A stretch of 5,949 nt of DNA. Origin: an uncultured Coriobacteriaceae bacterium. GTDB taxonomy: Bacteria; Actinomycetota; Coriobacteriia; Coriobacteriales; Atopobiaceae. Shown here one piece after another: positions 1 to 5,844 of the stretch. Below the pieces are notes generated by a model that was given only the letters and a program-made list of their open reading frames with translations, did no database searches and was not told the origin of the DNA. Both the position numbers and the translations under genes were made by a program. The stretch covers positions 1-5,949 of the forward strand of contig CACXFF010000266.1 of NCBI GenBank assembly GCA_902766805.1, read 5' to 3'. Positions within the stretch are counted from its first letter, which is position 1. Each line of letters starts with the position of its first letter.

Positions 1-1854
1 CGGATGGGTCTCGTCCCAGTAGGCGTGGATGTCGCTGTTGTCGATCGTGATGGACTTGATGGAGCTGAGGCCGAGGTAGTTCACGTCGATGAGGGACGCG
101 CCGATGCCGCCGCCGTTGAAGGTGGTGTTGGCGATGTTGATGTGGTTGATCGAGCCGCCGTAGCCGCTGCCGATGGCGGAGGTCACCTTGTGGAAGCTGC
201 TCGACTGGATGTCGCAGTTGTCGATCTCGATGGTGTCGATCGTGCCGCCCCAGATGCCGTGGAATCCGCCACCGCCGATGTCGGCCCCCTCGTGATGCGC
301 GCAGCTCTTGATGACGGCGTTCTTCACGGTGATGTTGCCGTTGCCGGCCTTGCCGCCGCCGATGGCCGCCGCCTCGTTGTCGTCGTAGCGCTTGTTGTTG
401 ACGTCGTCCTTGCTCGCGATGGCGGTGATGGCGAGGCCGCGACTGCCGACGACCGCCGCCCCACGCGCGCCATATCGACCGTTCGTGTCGCCGTCGATGG
501 TGAGGTGGCCGGTCACGCTGCCGCTCTCGCCGCCGCCTATGCCTGCTGCGTCCAGTCCGCCATAGGCCTCGATGGTGCCGCTGCCCTTGATGTCGATCCT
601 GCCGACGTTGCCACCGCCGCCGATGCCCGAGCCGCTGCACTTGCCGGACTTTGATCGGTTGCCGCCCGTGGCCACGATGGTGCCGCCGTGCAGGGTGATG
701 TCGACGTAGTCCGCCGTGCCGTTGCCCGCGCCGATGCCCGCCCCGTTGGGGCCACCCTTCGCATTGATGTCGAGGGTTGTGTTGGCGTTGGCCTGGTCAA
801 TGACGACGCGCGGGTCGGTCGTGCCGTCACCGCCGCCGATGCCCGCGCCGTTCTCGCCGCCCTTGGCGTTGATGATGCCGCCCGTGATCTTGATGGTGCA
901 GTCCTTGTTCGAGGCGTCCCGCATGAAGGTGCCGTGCTGGCCGGCCCCGATGCCAGCGCCGTCTTCGCCGCCTGTGGCCGTTATGGTGCCGCCTCTTATG
1001 AGCATGTTCCCACGGATGTTGCTGCCCTCGCCGCCGCCGATGCCAGCACCGTCTTTGCCGCCCTTTGCCACAATCTCGCCGCCCGAGATAGAGAGGCCAA
1101 ACAGGTCGCCGCCGTCACCTGCGCCGTAGTTGTCGCCCGCGCCGATGCCCGCACCGTACTCGCCGCCCTGGGCCGTGATCTTGCCGCCGGTGATGCTGAT
1201 GTTGCCCACTTCGCTGTCGCGCCCGCCGCCGATGCCCGCGGCGCAATGGGCTCCCGTCGCCTCAATGGTGCCACCGGCGATGATGAGGTTGCCCATGGGA
1301 TAATAGTAGTTCGAGCCGATGCCCGCGCCGCCGTACTTGCTGCCGCCGCCCTTGGCCACCAGCTTGCCGTCCGTGGAGCCGTCGCCCGAGGAGGAGGTGA
1401 TCTTGAGGGTGGAGCCCTCGTCCACGTTGATTGCCGCCATGCCGTTGTTGTCGCCGACCTGCTCGTTCTCGCCACCGATGATGGTGTTGGTACCGTCAAG
1501 GGTGATGATGACGTAGTTGCCCTTTTCGATGGTGATAAAGGCGTAGCTCGGGTCCTCGTCCTCTTGGCTTATGTTGACGTTCTTGAGCGTGACGCGGATA
1601 GGGGACCGCTCGGAGCTCTTGCCCGCCGGCACCGTGAAGTGATTGTCGCCCTTATGCGCTTTGCCATCGCCTTGAATGACGTATGTATCACTTGGGTTGT
1701 CGAGCTCCCTCTTGCTGTCCGTATCCTTGTACGTGACGGTTTGGGCAAGGGCCTGTTGCACAGGCAGGGACAAGAGCGCCATGCCGAATACTGCAATCAC
1801 GGCGAGTGCATGCAGGCAAGCGCGCGTGATTCTCTGTTCGTTGCTGGGCTTCAT
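1..1854 (-). CDS. Secreted glycine-rich repeat surface protein, probable beta-helix (3' end outside window)
   Basis: The frame runs from ATG at 1854 to the left edge with no stop, giving 618 residues of an incomplete protein. Residues 1-37 are a signal peptide: charged start (MKPSNEQRITR), hydrophobic core 12-30, and ALA cleavage site before Gln38. Residues 40-165 are beta-rich and resemble the start of the 'carbohydrate-binding domain' surface proteins of Gram-positive gut bacteria (ITIEKGNYVIITLDGTN, then INVDEGSTLKIT). From about 166 onward come repeats built on strand-GG-T-I-x-A-x-GG-x-x-G-AGIGGG. A right-handed beta-helix is the likely fold (inference). Any cell-wall anchor would lie beyond the window. 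The ATG is preceded only by a weak GGGGG element at 1863-1867; a GTG at 1863 is an alternative start, and a stop at 1888-1890 limits further extension. Ligand and function are unknown; adhesion or glycan binding are guesses. Confidence 0.85.
   Translation of the reverse strand, partial: MKPSNEQRITRACLHALAVIAVFGMALLSLPVQQALAQTVTYKDTDSKRELDNPSDTYVIQGDGKAHKGDNHFTVPAGKSSERSPIRVTLKNVNISQEDEDPSYAFITIEKGNYVIITLDGTNTIIGGENEQVGDNNGMAAINVDEGSTLKITSSSGDGSTDGKLVAKGGGSKYGGAGIGSNYYYPMGNLIIAGGTIEATGAHCAAGIGGGRDSEVGNISITGGKITAQGGEYGAGIGAGDNYGAGDGGDLFGLSISGGEIVAKGGKDGAGIGGGEGSNIRGNMLIRGGTITATGGEDGAGIGAGQHGTFMRDASNKDCTIKITGGIINAKGGENGAGIGGGDGTTDPRVVIDQANANTTLDINAKGGPNGAGIGAGNGTADYVDITLHGGTIVATGGNRSKSGKCSGSGIGGGGNVGRIDIKGSGTIEAYGGLDAAGIGGGESGSVTGHLTIDGDTNGRYGARGAAVVGSRGLAITAIASKDDVNNKRYDDNEAAAIGGGKAGNGNITVKNAVIKSCAHHEGADIGGGGFHGIWGGTIDTIEIDNCDIQSSSFHKVTSAIGSGYGGSINHINIANTTFNGGGIGASLIDVNYLGLSSIKSITIDNSDIHAYWDETHP
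100..1359 (-). repeat. Protein-level repeats, GAGIGGG type
   Basis: Inside the surface-protein gene, the A-G-I-G motif or a close variant recurs at residues 177, 206, 235, 270, 300, 337, 372, 409, 437, 466 (AVVG), 496, 524 (ADIG), 560 and 582. Spacing is mostly 28-37 residues. Most units read hydrophobic strand, GG, T-I-x-A, x-GG, then G-AGIGGG. The last units (from about residue 460) have drifted from the consensus and gained Asn and Asp. The DNA copies are diverged, so the repeat is kept at the protein level rather than as recent tandem duplication. The low-complexity GC-rich sequence makes long spurious open frames on the opposite strand. Confidence 0.85.
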
Positions 1855-2114
1855 GGACGGCACCCCCGCTATGACTGGAGCCTGTTTTCAATAAGTATCT
1901 TACGCCATGCGATAGGACATTGGCTGTCAATAGCGATGCGTGCGCCGCAAGGCCTTCGAGGCGCTTCGAGACGCTCGGCCTCTATAACACTGGCTGCCCG
2001 TGGGTTACGAACGCTAACGCCTAGGGCATCTCTCTGACGGCCGTCACACCGATATGTCGCCACCCCGGAAAGTCCCGAGGCGGCGACAGCGGTACGCGCC
2101 AAAGTAGTTGACCG
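1855..2114. other. Intergenic region upstream of the surface-protein gene
   Basis: These 260 nt hold no convincing gene. On the minus strand a perfect TTGACA box (1925-1930) is followed 22 nt later by TAAGAT (1897-1902); the spacing is too long for a standard promoter. A second weak candidate is an extended -10, TGTTATAGA at 1981-1989, without a good -35. Two copies of TTCGAG lie exactly 10 bp apart (1955-1960 and 1965-1970), one helical turn, inside an imperfect AGGCC...GGCCT inverted repeat (1950-1981). This could be a protein-binding site, but nothing identifies a regulator. The hairpin at 2055-2088 is listed separately. Confidence 0.4.
2055..2088 (-). terminator. Strong hairpin after hrb, possible terminator
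   Basis: TGTCGCC (2055-2061) pairs with GGCGACA (2082-2088). An inner CCCCGG/CCGAGG helix with one mismatch follows, then a 6-nt loop. It begins 27 nt past the hrb stop codon, where a terminator would be expected. Neither strand has a T-run after the stem, so it is not a textbook intrinsic terminator. It may instead protect the mRNA 3' end or act with Rho. Confidence 0.45.
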
Positions 2115-2723
2115 CTATCCTTCCAGCGGCTCGAAATCGCTCGCGGGATGCTTGCACAGCGGGCAGATGAAGTCCTCGGGCAGCGGGTCGCCCTCGTAGA
2201 TGTAGCCGCAGATCTTGCAGATCCAACCCTTGACCTTGGGCTTGGCCGGCTTGGGCTTGATGTGGGCGAAATAGTAGGCGTAGGTCGCGGGCGCCACGTC
2301 CGAGACCACGTCGCCGTCGGTGACCTCGGCGATGAAGAGCGTATGGCTCCCCAGGTCTATGCTCTGCACGACCTTGGCGCAGAGATAGGCGTCGACCTGG
2401 TCGGTGAAATACACCACGCCGTTGTCGGCACGGGAGTACTCCACCTCGACCATCTTGTCCACCTCGTGGCCGGTCTGGAAGCCCCAGTGCTTGAAGGTGT
2501 CGAACTGCGCCTCCTCCGAGAGGATCGAGACGTTGAAGACGCCCGTCTCGAGCACCATGTCGTGCGTGAGGTTGTTCTTGTTGATCGCGCAGGCGATGCG
2601 CACGGGGCCTTCGGCCACCTGCATGCAGGTGTTGGTGATGCAGCCGTTGTCGCGATCGCCATCGCGCGCGGTGAGGATGAACAGGCCATAGCTGAGCTTG
2701 AACAGGGCTTGTTTGTTCTTCAT
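2115..2723 (-). CDS. hrb: Flavin reductase-rubredoxin fusion (high-molecular-weight rubredoxin, Hrb type)
   Basis: 202 residues, cytoplasmic, no signal peptide. Residues 1-150 match the FMN-binding flavin reductase-like family: an ALFKLSYGLFILTAR start, an ANT-like ITNTCMQV segment and NKNNLTHD at 48-55. A Pro/Lys-rich linker (155-166) leads to a rubredoxin domain with iron ligands C169 and C172 (CKICGY) and C187 and C190 (CPLC). In Moorella, Hrb takes electrons from NADH and passes them through rubredoxin to the flavodiiron protein FprA, which reduces O2 or NO; a similar detoxifying role is inferred here. No flavodiiron gene is in the window. The ATG at 2723 is chosen because AAGGGA lies 6 nt upstream and the family start matches; the frame extends 50 codons further to an ATG at 2873, but that stretch has no homology feel. 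It is divergent from the TM1266-like gene. Confidence 0.88.
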   Translation of the reverse strand: MKNKQALFKLSYGLFILTARDGDRDNGCITNTCMQVAEGPVRIACAINKNNLTHDMVLETGVFNVSILSEEAQFDTFKHWGFQTGHEVDKMVEVEYSRADNGVVYFTDQVDAYLCAKVVQSIDLGSHTLFIAEVTDGDVVSDVAPATYAYYFAHIKPKPAKPKVKGWICKICGYIYEGDPLPEDFICPLCKHPASDFEPLEG

Positions 2724-2729
2724 GGCAGG

Positions 2730-2736
2730 TCCCTTC
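2730..2736 (-). promoter_or_regulatory. Ribosome binding site of hrb
   Basis: GAAGGGA, 6 nt before the ATG at 2723. It decides the start in favour of this ATG rather than the in-frame ATG 50 codons upstream. Confidence 0.7.
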
Positions 2737-2758
2737 TTTTGGGTGTCGTGAAGGCGTG

Positions 2759-2787
2759 AGCCTAGCCTACGTCCTAGCACGGCCCAA
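2759..2787 (-). promoter_or_regulatory. Possible hrb promoter
   Basis: TTGGGC (2782-2787), 17-nt spacer, TAGGCT (2759-2764, fits the actinobacterial TAnnnT pattern). This would place the transcript start about 30 nt before the hrb ATG. Each box matches the consensus at only about half its positions, so the call rests mainly on spacing and position. Confidence 0.3.
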
Positions 2788-2913
2788 CGAGGGCGGCCAT
2801 CGGCGAACAGACAGGGTTCGTCGCCGACGCAAGCGCGCGCTCGTCCAGACGGGCAATCGTGCACGGAAGCCACGCCCTACACTGGGACCAAGCTCACGTC
2901 TGGGAGGTCTGGC

Positions 2914-3171
2914 ATGGAAACCCGCGTCGCGGTCATCGGCATCATCGTGGAAGACCCCGCATCGGTCGAACAGCTCAACGAGCTACTGCACGAATACGGT
3001 AGCCACATCGTCGGACGCATGGGGGTCCCCTATCGCGCACGCGGCATCAACGTCATCTCCATCGCGATCGATGCGCCGCACGACGTCATCTCCGCCCTGG
3101 CAGGCCGCATCGGCAACCTGCCCGGTGTGAGCGCCAGGGCCGCATATTCCAACAAGGCCTTCGAGGCGTAG
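2914..3171 (+). CDS. TM1266-family protein (putative iron-only hydrogenase system regulator)
   Basis: 85 residues. The whole length fits the small TM1266 family: RVAVIGIIVEDP near the start, LNELLHEYGSHIVGRMGVPY in the middle, RGINVISIAIDAP, then DVISALAGRIGNLPGVS. The fold is a compact ferredoxin-like/ACT-like domain. The family is named for its frequent place beside [FeFe]-hydrogenase maturation genes (hydE, hydF, hydG), but its biochemical role is not established. No hyd genes are in this window. A strong GGGAGG (2902-2907) sits 6 nt before the ATG. A weak TACACT -10 at 2878-2883 lies upstream, without a clear -35. It is transcribed away from hrb and converges on the met operon. Confidence 0.87.
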   Translation: METRVAVIGIIVEDPASVEQLNELLHEYGSHIVGRMGVPYRARGINVISIAIDAPHDVISALAGRIGNLPGVSARAAYSNKAFEA

Positions 3172-3275
3172 GCACCCCGCTCGCAACGACCCGTCGTGCC
3201 CTCCCGCCCTGCGTGCCCACGCCCGCGGAAGCAGCCGTCTGTCGCAGGAGGACGCTGGAGCACGGTTGGCTGGAT

Positions 3276-3309
3276 AAAAAAACGGCCCGGAAGCATCGAG
3301 CTCCCGGGC
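3276..3309 (-). terminator. Rho-independent terminator of the metNIQ operon
   Basis: Read on the minus strand, GCCCGG (3304-3309) pairs with CCGGGC (3285-3290), with one mismatch and three further pairs (AGC/GCT) closing a 5-nt loop. Seven T residues follow (3276-3282), two nt past the stem. It starts 28 nt after the metQ stop codon. It should work only on the minus strand; the convergent plus-strand gene has no comparable terminator before it. Confidence 0.92.
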
Positions 3310-3337
3310 AGTTTCAAAGACATGGGTGACGTGAGGA

Positions 3338-4213
3338 CTACTTGGCGGGCAGGACGTCCTGGCCGAACTTGTCCTTCAGGTAGCTGGCGAAGTCGGCCGA
3401 GGTCAGGACCTCCACCAGCGCCACGATGCGCTCGTCCTTCTCCAGGGCGGGACGCGTGGCGATGACGTTGGCGTACTCCTCGAACGCGATGCCGCTGGCC
3501 TCCTCGAGCACGAGGGCGTCGGAGGCGTGCTTGCCGGCCTCGAGCGCGTAGTTGCCGTTGATGGCGGCGAAGTCCACGTCCTCCAGGGCGCGCGGCGTGG
3601 CCGCGGCCTCGATCTCACGGAACTCGATGTTGTGCGGGTTCTCGGAGATGTCCTTGGGCGTGGCGGCGAGGTCCTCGGGGTTCTTGAGCTTGATGAGGCC
3701 CGCCTGCTGCAGCAGGAGCAGGGCGCGCGCCTCGTTGGTGGGATCGTTGGGCACGGCGACGACCGCGTGGTCGGCGACGTTGGCCAAATCGGAGGACTTG
3801 CCCGCGTAGATGCCGAACGGCTCGTAGTGGATCTTGGCCACGCTCACGAGGTCTTCCTTGTTCTCCTCGTTGTAGTTGCGCAGGTAGTTGATGTGCTGGA
3901 AGTAGTTCGCGTCGATCTCGCCGTTGAAGACGACCTCGTTGGGCTGGACGTAGTCGGTGAACTCGCGCACCTCGAGCGTGATGCCCTTCTCGGCCAGCTT
4001 GGGCGCGGCGAACTCGCTGAGGATCTTGGCGTGGGGCTCGGGGCTCGCGGCCACGGTGAGGGTCTTCGAGGAAGCGGAGGCGCCAGTGGCAGCGCCGGTA
4101 GCGGCGGCGGTGGTGGCAGCCGGCTGCGAACCACCGCAGGCGGCGAGCCCAAGGGCACTCAGGACGCCCAGACCGGCGCCGACGAACGCACGACGAGAAA
4201 TAGCAGTAGACAT
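3338..4213 (-). CDS. metQ: MetQ, methionine-binding lipoprotein of the ABC importer
   Basis: 291 residues, NlpA/MetQ family. The signal peptide carries a twin-arginine motif (S6-R-R-A-F-V11), a hydrophobic stretch 11-24 and a lipobox L23-A-A-C26, so the mature protein is a lipoprotein anchored at C26. An Ala/Thr/Ser-rich linker (30-49) follows. Family signatures are clear: FQHINYL at 105-111, HYEPFGIY at 129-136, VAVPNDPTN at 152-160, ARALLLLQQAGLIKL at 162-176 and NGNYALEAG at 219-227. It captures methionine outside the membrane and delivers it to MetI. The ATG at 4213 is chosen for the signal peptide and AAGGAG upstream; a longer frame, open for 120 more codons across metI, is a shadow. It is the last gene of metNIQ, 80 nt after metI, and has its own promoter-like sequence. 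A related substrate such as D-methionine or methionine sulfoxide cannot be excluded. Confidence 0.95.
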   Translation of the reverse strand: MSTAISRRAFVGAGLGVLSALGLAACGGSQPAATTAAATGAATGASASSKTLTVAASPEPHAKILSEFAAPKLAEKGITLEVREFTDYVQPNEVVFNGEIDANYFQHINYLRNYNEENKEDLVSVAKIHYEPFGIYAGKSSDLANVADHAVVAVPNDPTNEARALLLLQQAGLIKLKNPEDLAATPKDISENPHNIEFREIEAAATPRALEDVDFAAINGNYALEAGKHASDALVLEEASGIAFEEYANVIATRPALEKDERIVALVEVLTSADFASYLKDKFGQDVLPAK

Positions 4214-4222
4214 AATGGGTCT

Positions 4223-4228
4223 CTCCTT
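4223..4228 (-). promoter_or_regulatory. Ribosome binding site of metQ
   Basis: AAGGAG, 9 nt before the ATG at 4213. It fixes the start at the lipoprotein signal peptide. Confidence 0.8.
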
Positions 4229-4237
4229 CGGTCTGTT

Positions 4238-4267
4238 GTGCGGCAGCTGTACCGCACGTGCATGCAC
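4238..4267 (-). promoter_or_regulatory. Hairpin and palindrome in the metI-metQ gap
   Basis: GTGCGG (4238-4243) pairs with CCGCAC (4252-4257) around an 8-nt loop. Directly next to it is the perfect palindrome GTGCATGCAC (4258-4267), which overlaps a second palindrome, GCACGTGC (4254-4261). If the promoter at 4269-4297 is real, the palindrome covers its start site (operator-like) and the hairpin lies in the metQ leader, about 10 nt before its ribosome binding site. There is no T-run, so it is not a terminator. Use as an operator or an mRNA-stabilising stem is inference. Confidence 0.45.
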
Positions 4268-4268
4268 C

Positions 4269-4297
4269 ATCTTAACGATGTGCCGCGACGTTGTTAA
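4269..4297 (-). promoter_or_regulatory. Probable internal promoter for metQ
   Basis: TTAACA (4292-4297; five of six match the -35 consensus), exactly 17 nt, then TAAGAT (4269-4274; four of six match the -10). The -35 box overlaps the metI stop codon. This is the best promoter-like sequence in the window and would transcribe metQ alone. A separate promoter would explain surplus binding protein over MetNI. Confidence 0.5.
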
Positions 4298-4965
4298 CGG
4301 TGATCGATGCGCTTGGCGATGAAATCGCCCACCGACTGGATGATCTGCACGAGCAGGATGAGCAGGATGATGGTCACGACCATCACTTCGTCCTCGTAGC
4401 GGTAGTAGCCATAGCGGATGGCGATGTCGCCCAGGCCGCCCGCGCCCACGGCGCCCGCGATGGCGGTGTAGCCCAGCACGGCGATGAGCGTGATGGACAC
4501 GCCGCGCACGATGGAGGGCAGCGCCTCGGGCAGGCAGGCCGACCAGATGATGCGCGGCAACGACGCGCCGCATGACTCGGCGGCCTCGATCGAGTCCCTG
4601 GGCACCTCGGCGAGCGACTGCTCGATCATGCGCGCGACGAAGGGCGCGGCCGAGACCACGAGCGGCGGCGTGACGCCCACCACGCCGATCGTGGTGCCCA
4701 CGATGGCACGGGTGAACGGCATGAGCGCGACGAGCAGGATGATGAACGGGATGGAGCGGCCCATGTTGACGATCCAGCCCAGCACCGCGTTGAGCAGCGG
4801 CATGGGGCGCAGGCCGCCGGGTGCCGTCACGTACAGCACCACGCCGAGCAGCAGACCGAACACGTAGGCCAGCGCGGTGGACACGAACAGCATGATGAGC
4901 GTGTCCCGCGTGCCCTGCGCGAGCAGCGGCCCGAACTCGGCAAAGAACTCAGAGGCGTTAAACAT
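4294..4965 (-). CDS. metI: MetI, methionine ABC transporter permease
   Basis: 223 residues, the usual MetI length. About five membrane segments are visible: roughly 22-48, 57-83, 90-112, 152-176 and 194-212. The cytoplasmic EAA loop that docks on the ATPase is at 127-150 (IEAAESCGASLPRIIWSACL, then PEALP). Two copies form the channel through which MetQ-delivered methionine passes. The ATG at 4965 lies inside the end of metN (8-nt overlap), with GGAGG (4976-4980) placed 10 nt upstream inside metN, which suggests translational coupling. The stop codon lies within the candidate metQ promoter. Confidence 0.95.
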   Translation of the reverse strand: MFNASEFFAEFGPLLAQGTRDTLIMLFVSTALAYVFGLLLGVVLYVTAPGGLRPMPLLNAVLGWIVNMGRSIPFIILLVALMPFTRAIVGTTIGVVGVTPPLVVSAAPFVARMIEQSLAEVPRDSIEAAESCGASLPRIIWSACLPEALPSIVRGVSITLIAVLGYTAIAGAVGAGGLGDIAIRYGYYRYEDEVMVVTIILLILLVQIIQSVGDFIAKRIDHR

Positions 4966-5704
4966 TCCAGCTCGCCCTCCCCAGCAGCGCTTTGGTCGTG
5001 TCGGCCTGGGGATCGGCGAAGATCTGCTTCACGGTCCCCTGCTCCACCACCTTGCCGTGCGCCAGGACGGCCACGTTGTTGCAGATCTTCTCCACCACGT
5101 CCATGGAGTGGGTGATGACCACCACGGTCACGCCGGTCTCCTCGTTCACCTTGCGCAGGACGTCGAGGACCTGCTCGGTGCTCGCGGGGTCGAGCGCGCT
5201 CGTCGCCTCGTCGCAGAGCAGGTACTCAGGGTCGGTGGCCAAGGCGCGCGCGATCGCGACGCGCTGCTTCTGGCCGCCCGAGAGCTGCGCGGGATAGGAC
5301 TGGACCTTGTCGGCCAGGTCCACCTTGGCAAGCAGCTCGGTGGCCTTGATGCGGTCGGCCGCCGTGACCTTGCCGTTGGCCGCGAGGAACGGGAAGCAGA
5401 CGTTCTCCAGCGCGGTCTTCTGCGCGAGCAGGCCGAAGCCCTGGAACACCATCGACACGCGATGGCGATAGGCGCGCAGCTCCTTGCCGCTGAGGTTGGT
5501 CACGTCCTGGCCGTCGACGGTCACGGTGCCTGAGGTGGGACGCTCGAGCAGGTTGATGCAGCGCACCAGCGTGGACTTGCCTGCGCCCGAGATGCCGATG
5601 ATGCCGTAGACGTCGCCGTCTTGGATCTCCAGGGAGACGTCGGACAAGGCATGCTCGTCGCCCGCCCCCGGGAAGACCTTGGTGATATGAGATAGGGAAA
5701 TCAC
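4958..5704 (-). CDS. metN: MetN, methionine ABC transporter ATPase, short form without NIL domain
   Basis: 248 residues with every ABC ATPase motif: Walker A GISGAGKST (37-45), Q-loop Q88, signature LSGGQ (141-145), Walker B YLLCDE (161-166) with catalytic E166, D-loop SALD (169-172) and H-loop H199. The top of the Q-loop region (MVFQGFGLLAQKTALENV) is typical of MetN. Full-length MetN such as that of E. coli has about 340 residues, the extra part being a C-terminal ACT-like NIL domain that binds methionine and shuts transport down. Here the protein ends soon after the nucleotide-binding domain, and metI begins at once, so the domain is absent rather than lost to a recent frameshift. The start is GTG at 5704, with GGAG (5714-5717) 9 nt upstream. 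First gene of metNIQ. Confidence 0.94.
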   Translation of the reverse strand: MISLSHITKVFPGAGDEHALSDVSLEIQDGDVYGIIGISGAGKSTLVRCINLLERPTSGTVTVDGQDVTNLSGKELRAYRHRVSMVFQGFGLLAQKTALENVCFPFLAANGKVTAADRIKATELLAKVDLADKVQSYPAQLSGGQKQRVAIARALATDPEYLLCDEATSALDPASTEQVLDVLRKVNEETGVTVVVITHSMDVVEKICNNVAVLAHGKVVEQGTVKQIFADPQADTTKALLGRASWNV

Positions 5705-5710
5705 GCTCGT

Positions 5711-5844
5711 GGACTCCGCTCTAGGATGCTGATGGAGATGGGCGCACTCCCGCCGGAGCCGCCCTAGCGAAGGCGCCCGGTCTCACCATGCGCATGAGCT
5801 ATGGCGAGCTGCCCGGGCTTGGGCATCTCCATGCACATCATCAT
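5711..5844 (-). promoter_or_regulatory. Structured metN leader RNA, candidate methionine attenuator
   Basis: Four helices can be drawn on the minus-strand RNA. (a) Met-codon segment ATGGAGATG (5824-5832) pairs perfectly with CATCTCCAT (5732-5740), extendable by CGT/GCA-type pairs at 5833-5835 and 5727-5729 past a small bulge. (b) CTCGCCAT (5801-5808) pairs with ATGGTGAG (5782-5789), eight pairs including one G-U, 11-nt loop. (c) GGGCGC (5773-5778) pairs with GCGCCC (5740-5745). (d) Nested GCTCC (5755-5759) pairs with GGAGT (5746-5750). As a rival to (d), GGCTCCG (5754-5760) can pair with CGGAGTCC (5711-5718), which contains the metN ribosome binding site, with one bulged base. No T-run follows, so control of translation is more likely than termination. 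The direction of control cannot be told from sequence. It does not match SAM riboswitch consensus sequences I know. Confidence 0.5.

Noticed and set aside
1897..1930. Promoter for the surface protein: TTGACA with TAAGAT
   Set aside because: The 22-nt spacer is well beyond the usual 16-19 nt, although each box alone looks good.
688..2037. Long plus-strand open frame (449 codons), and another at 4-654
   Set aside because: Both are antisense to the glycine-rich repeat gene. They translate to Ala/Val/Asp-rich low-complexity sequence with no family resemblance, while the minus strand has a signal peptide and regular repeats.
3171..3200. GGCAC...GTGCC inverted repeat just after the TM1266-like gene as a terminator
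   Set aside because: Only a 5-bp outer stem with a long loop and no T-run on the plus strand.
4214..4573. N-terminal extension of metQ by 120 codons
   Set aside because: It overlaps metI in another frame, while the ATG at 4213 has a ribosome binding site and begins a proper lipoprotein signal.
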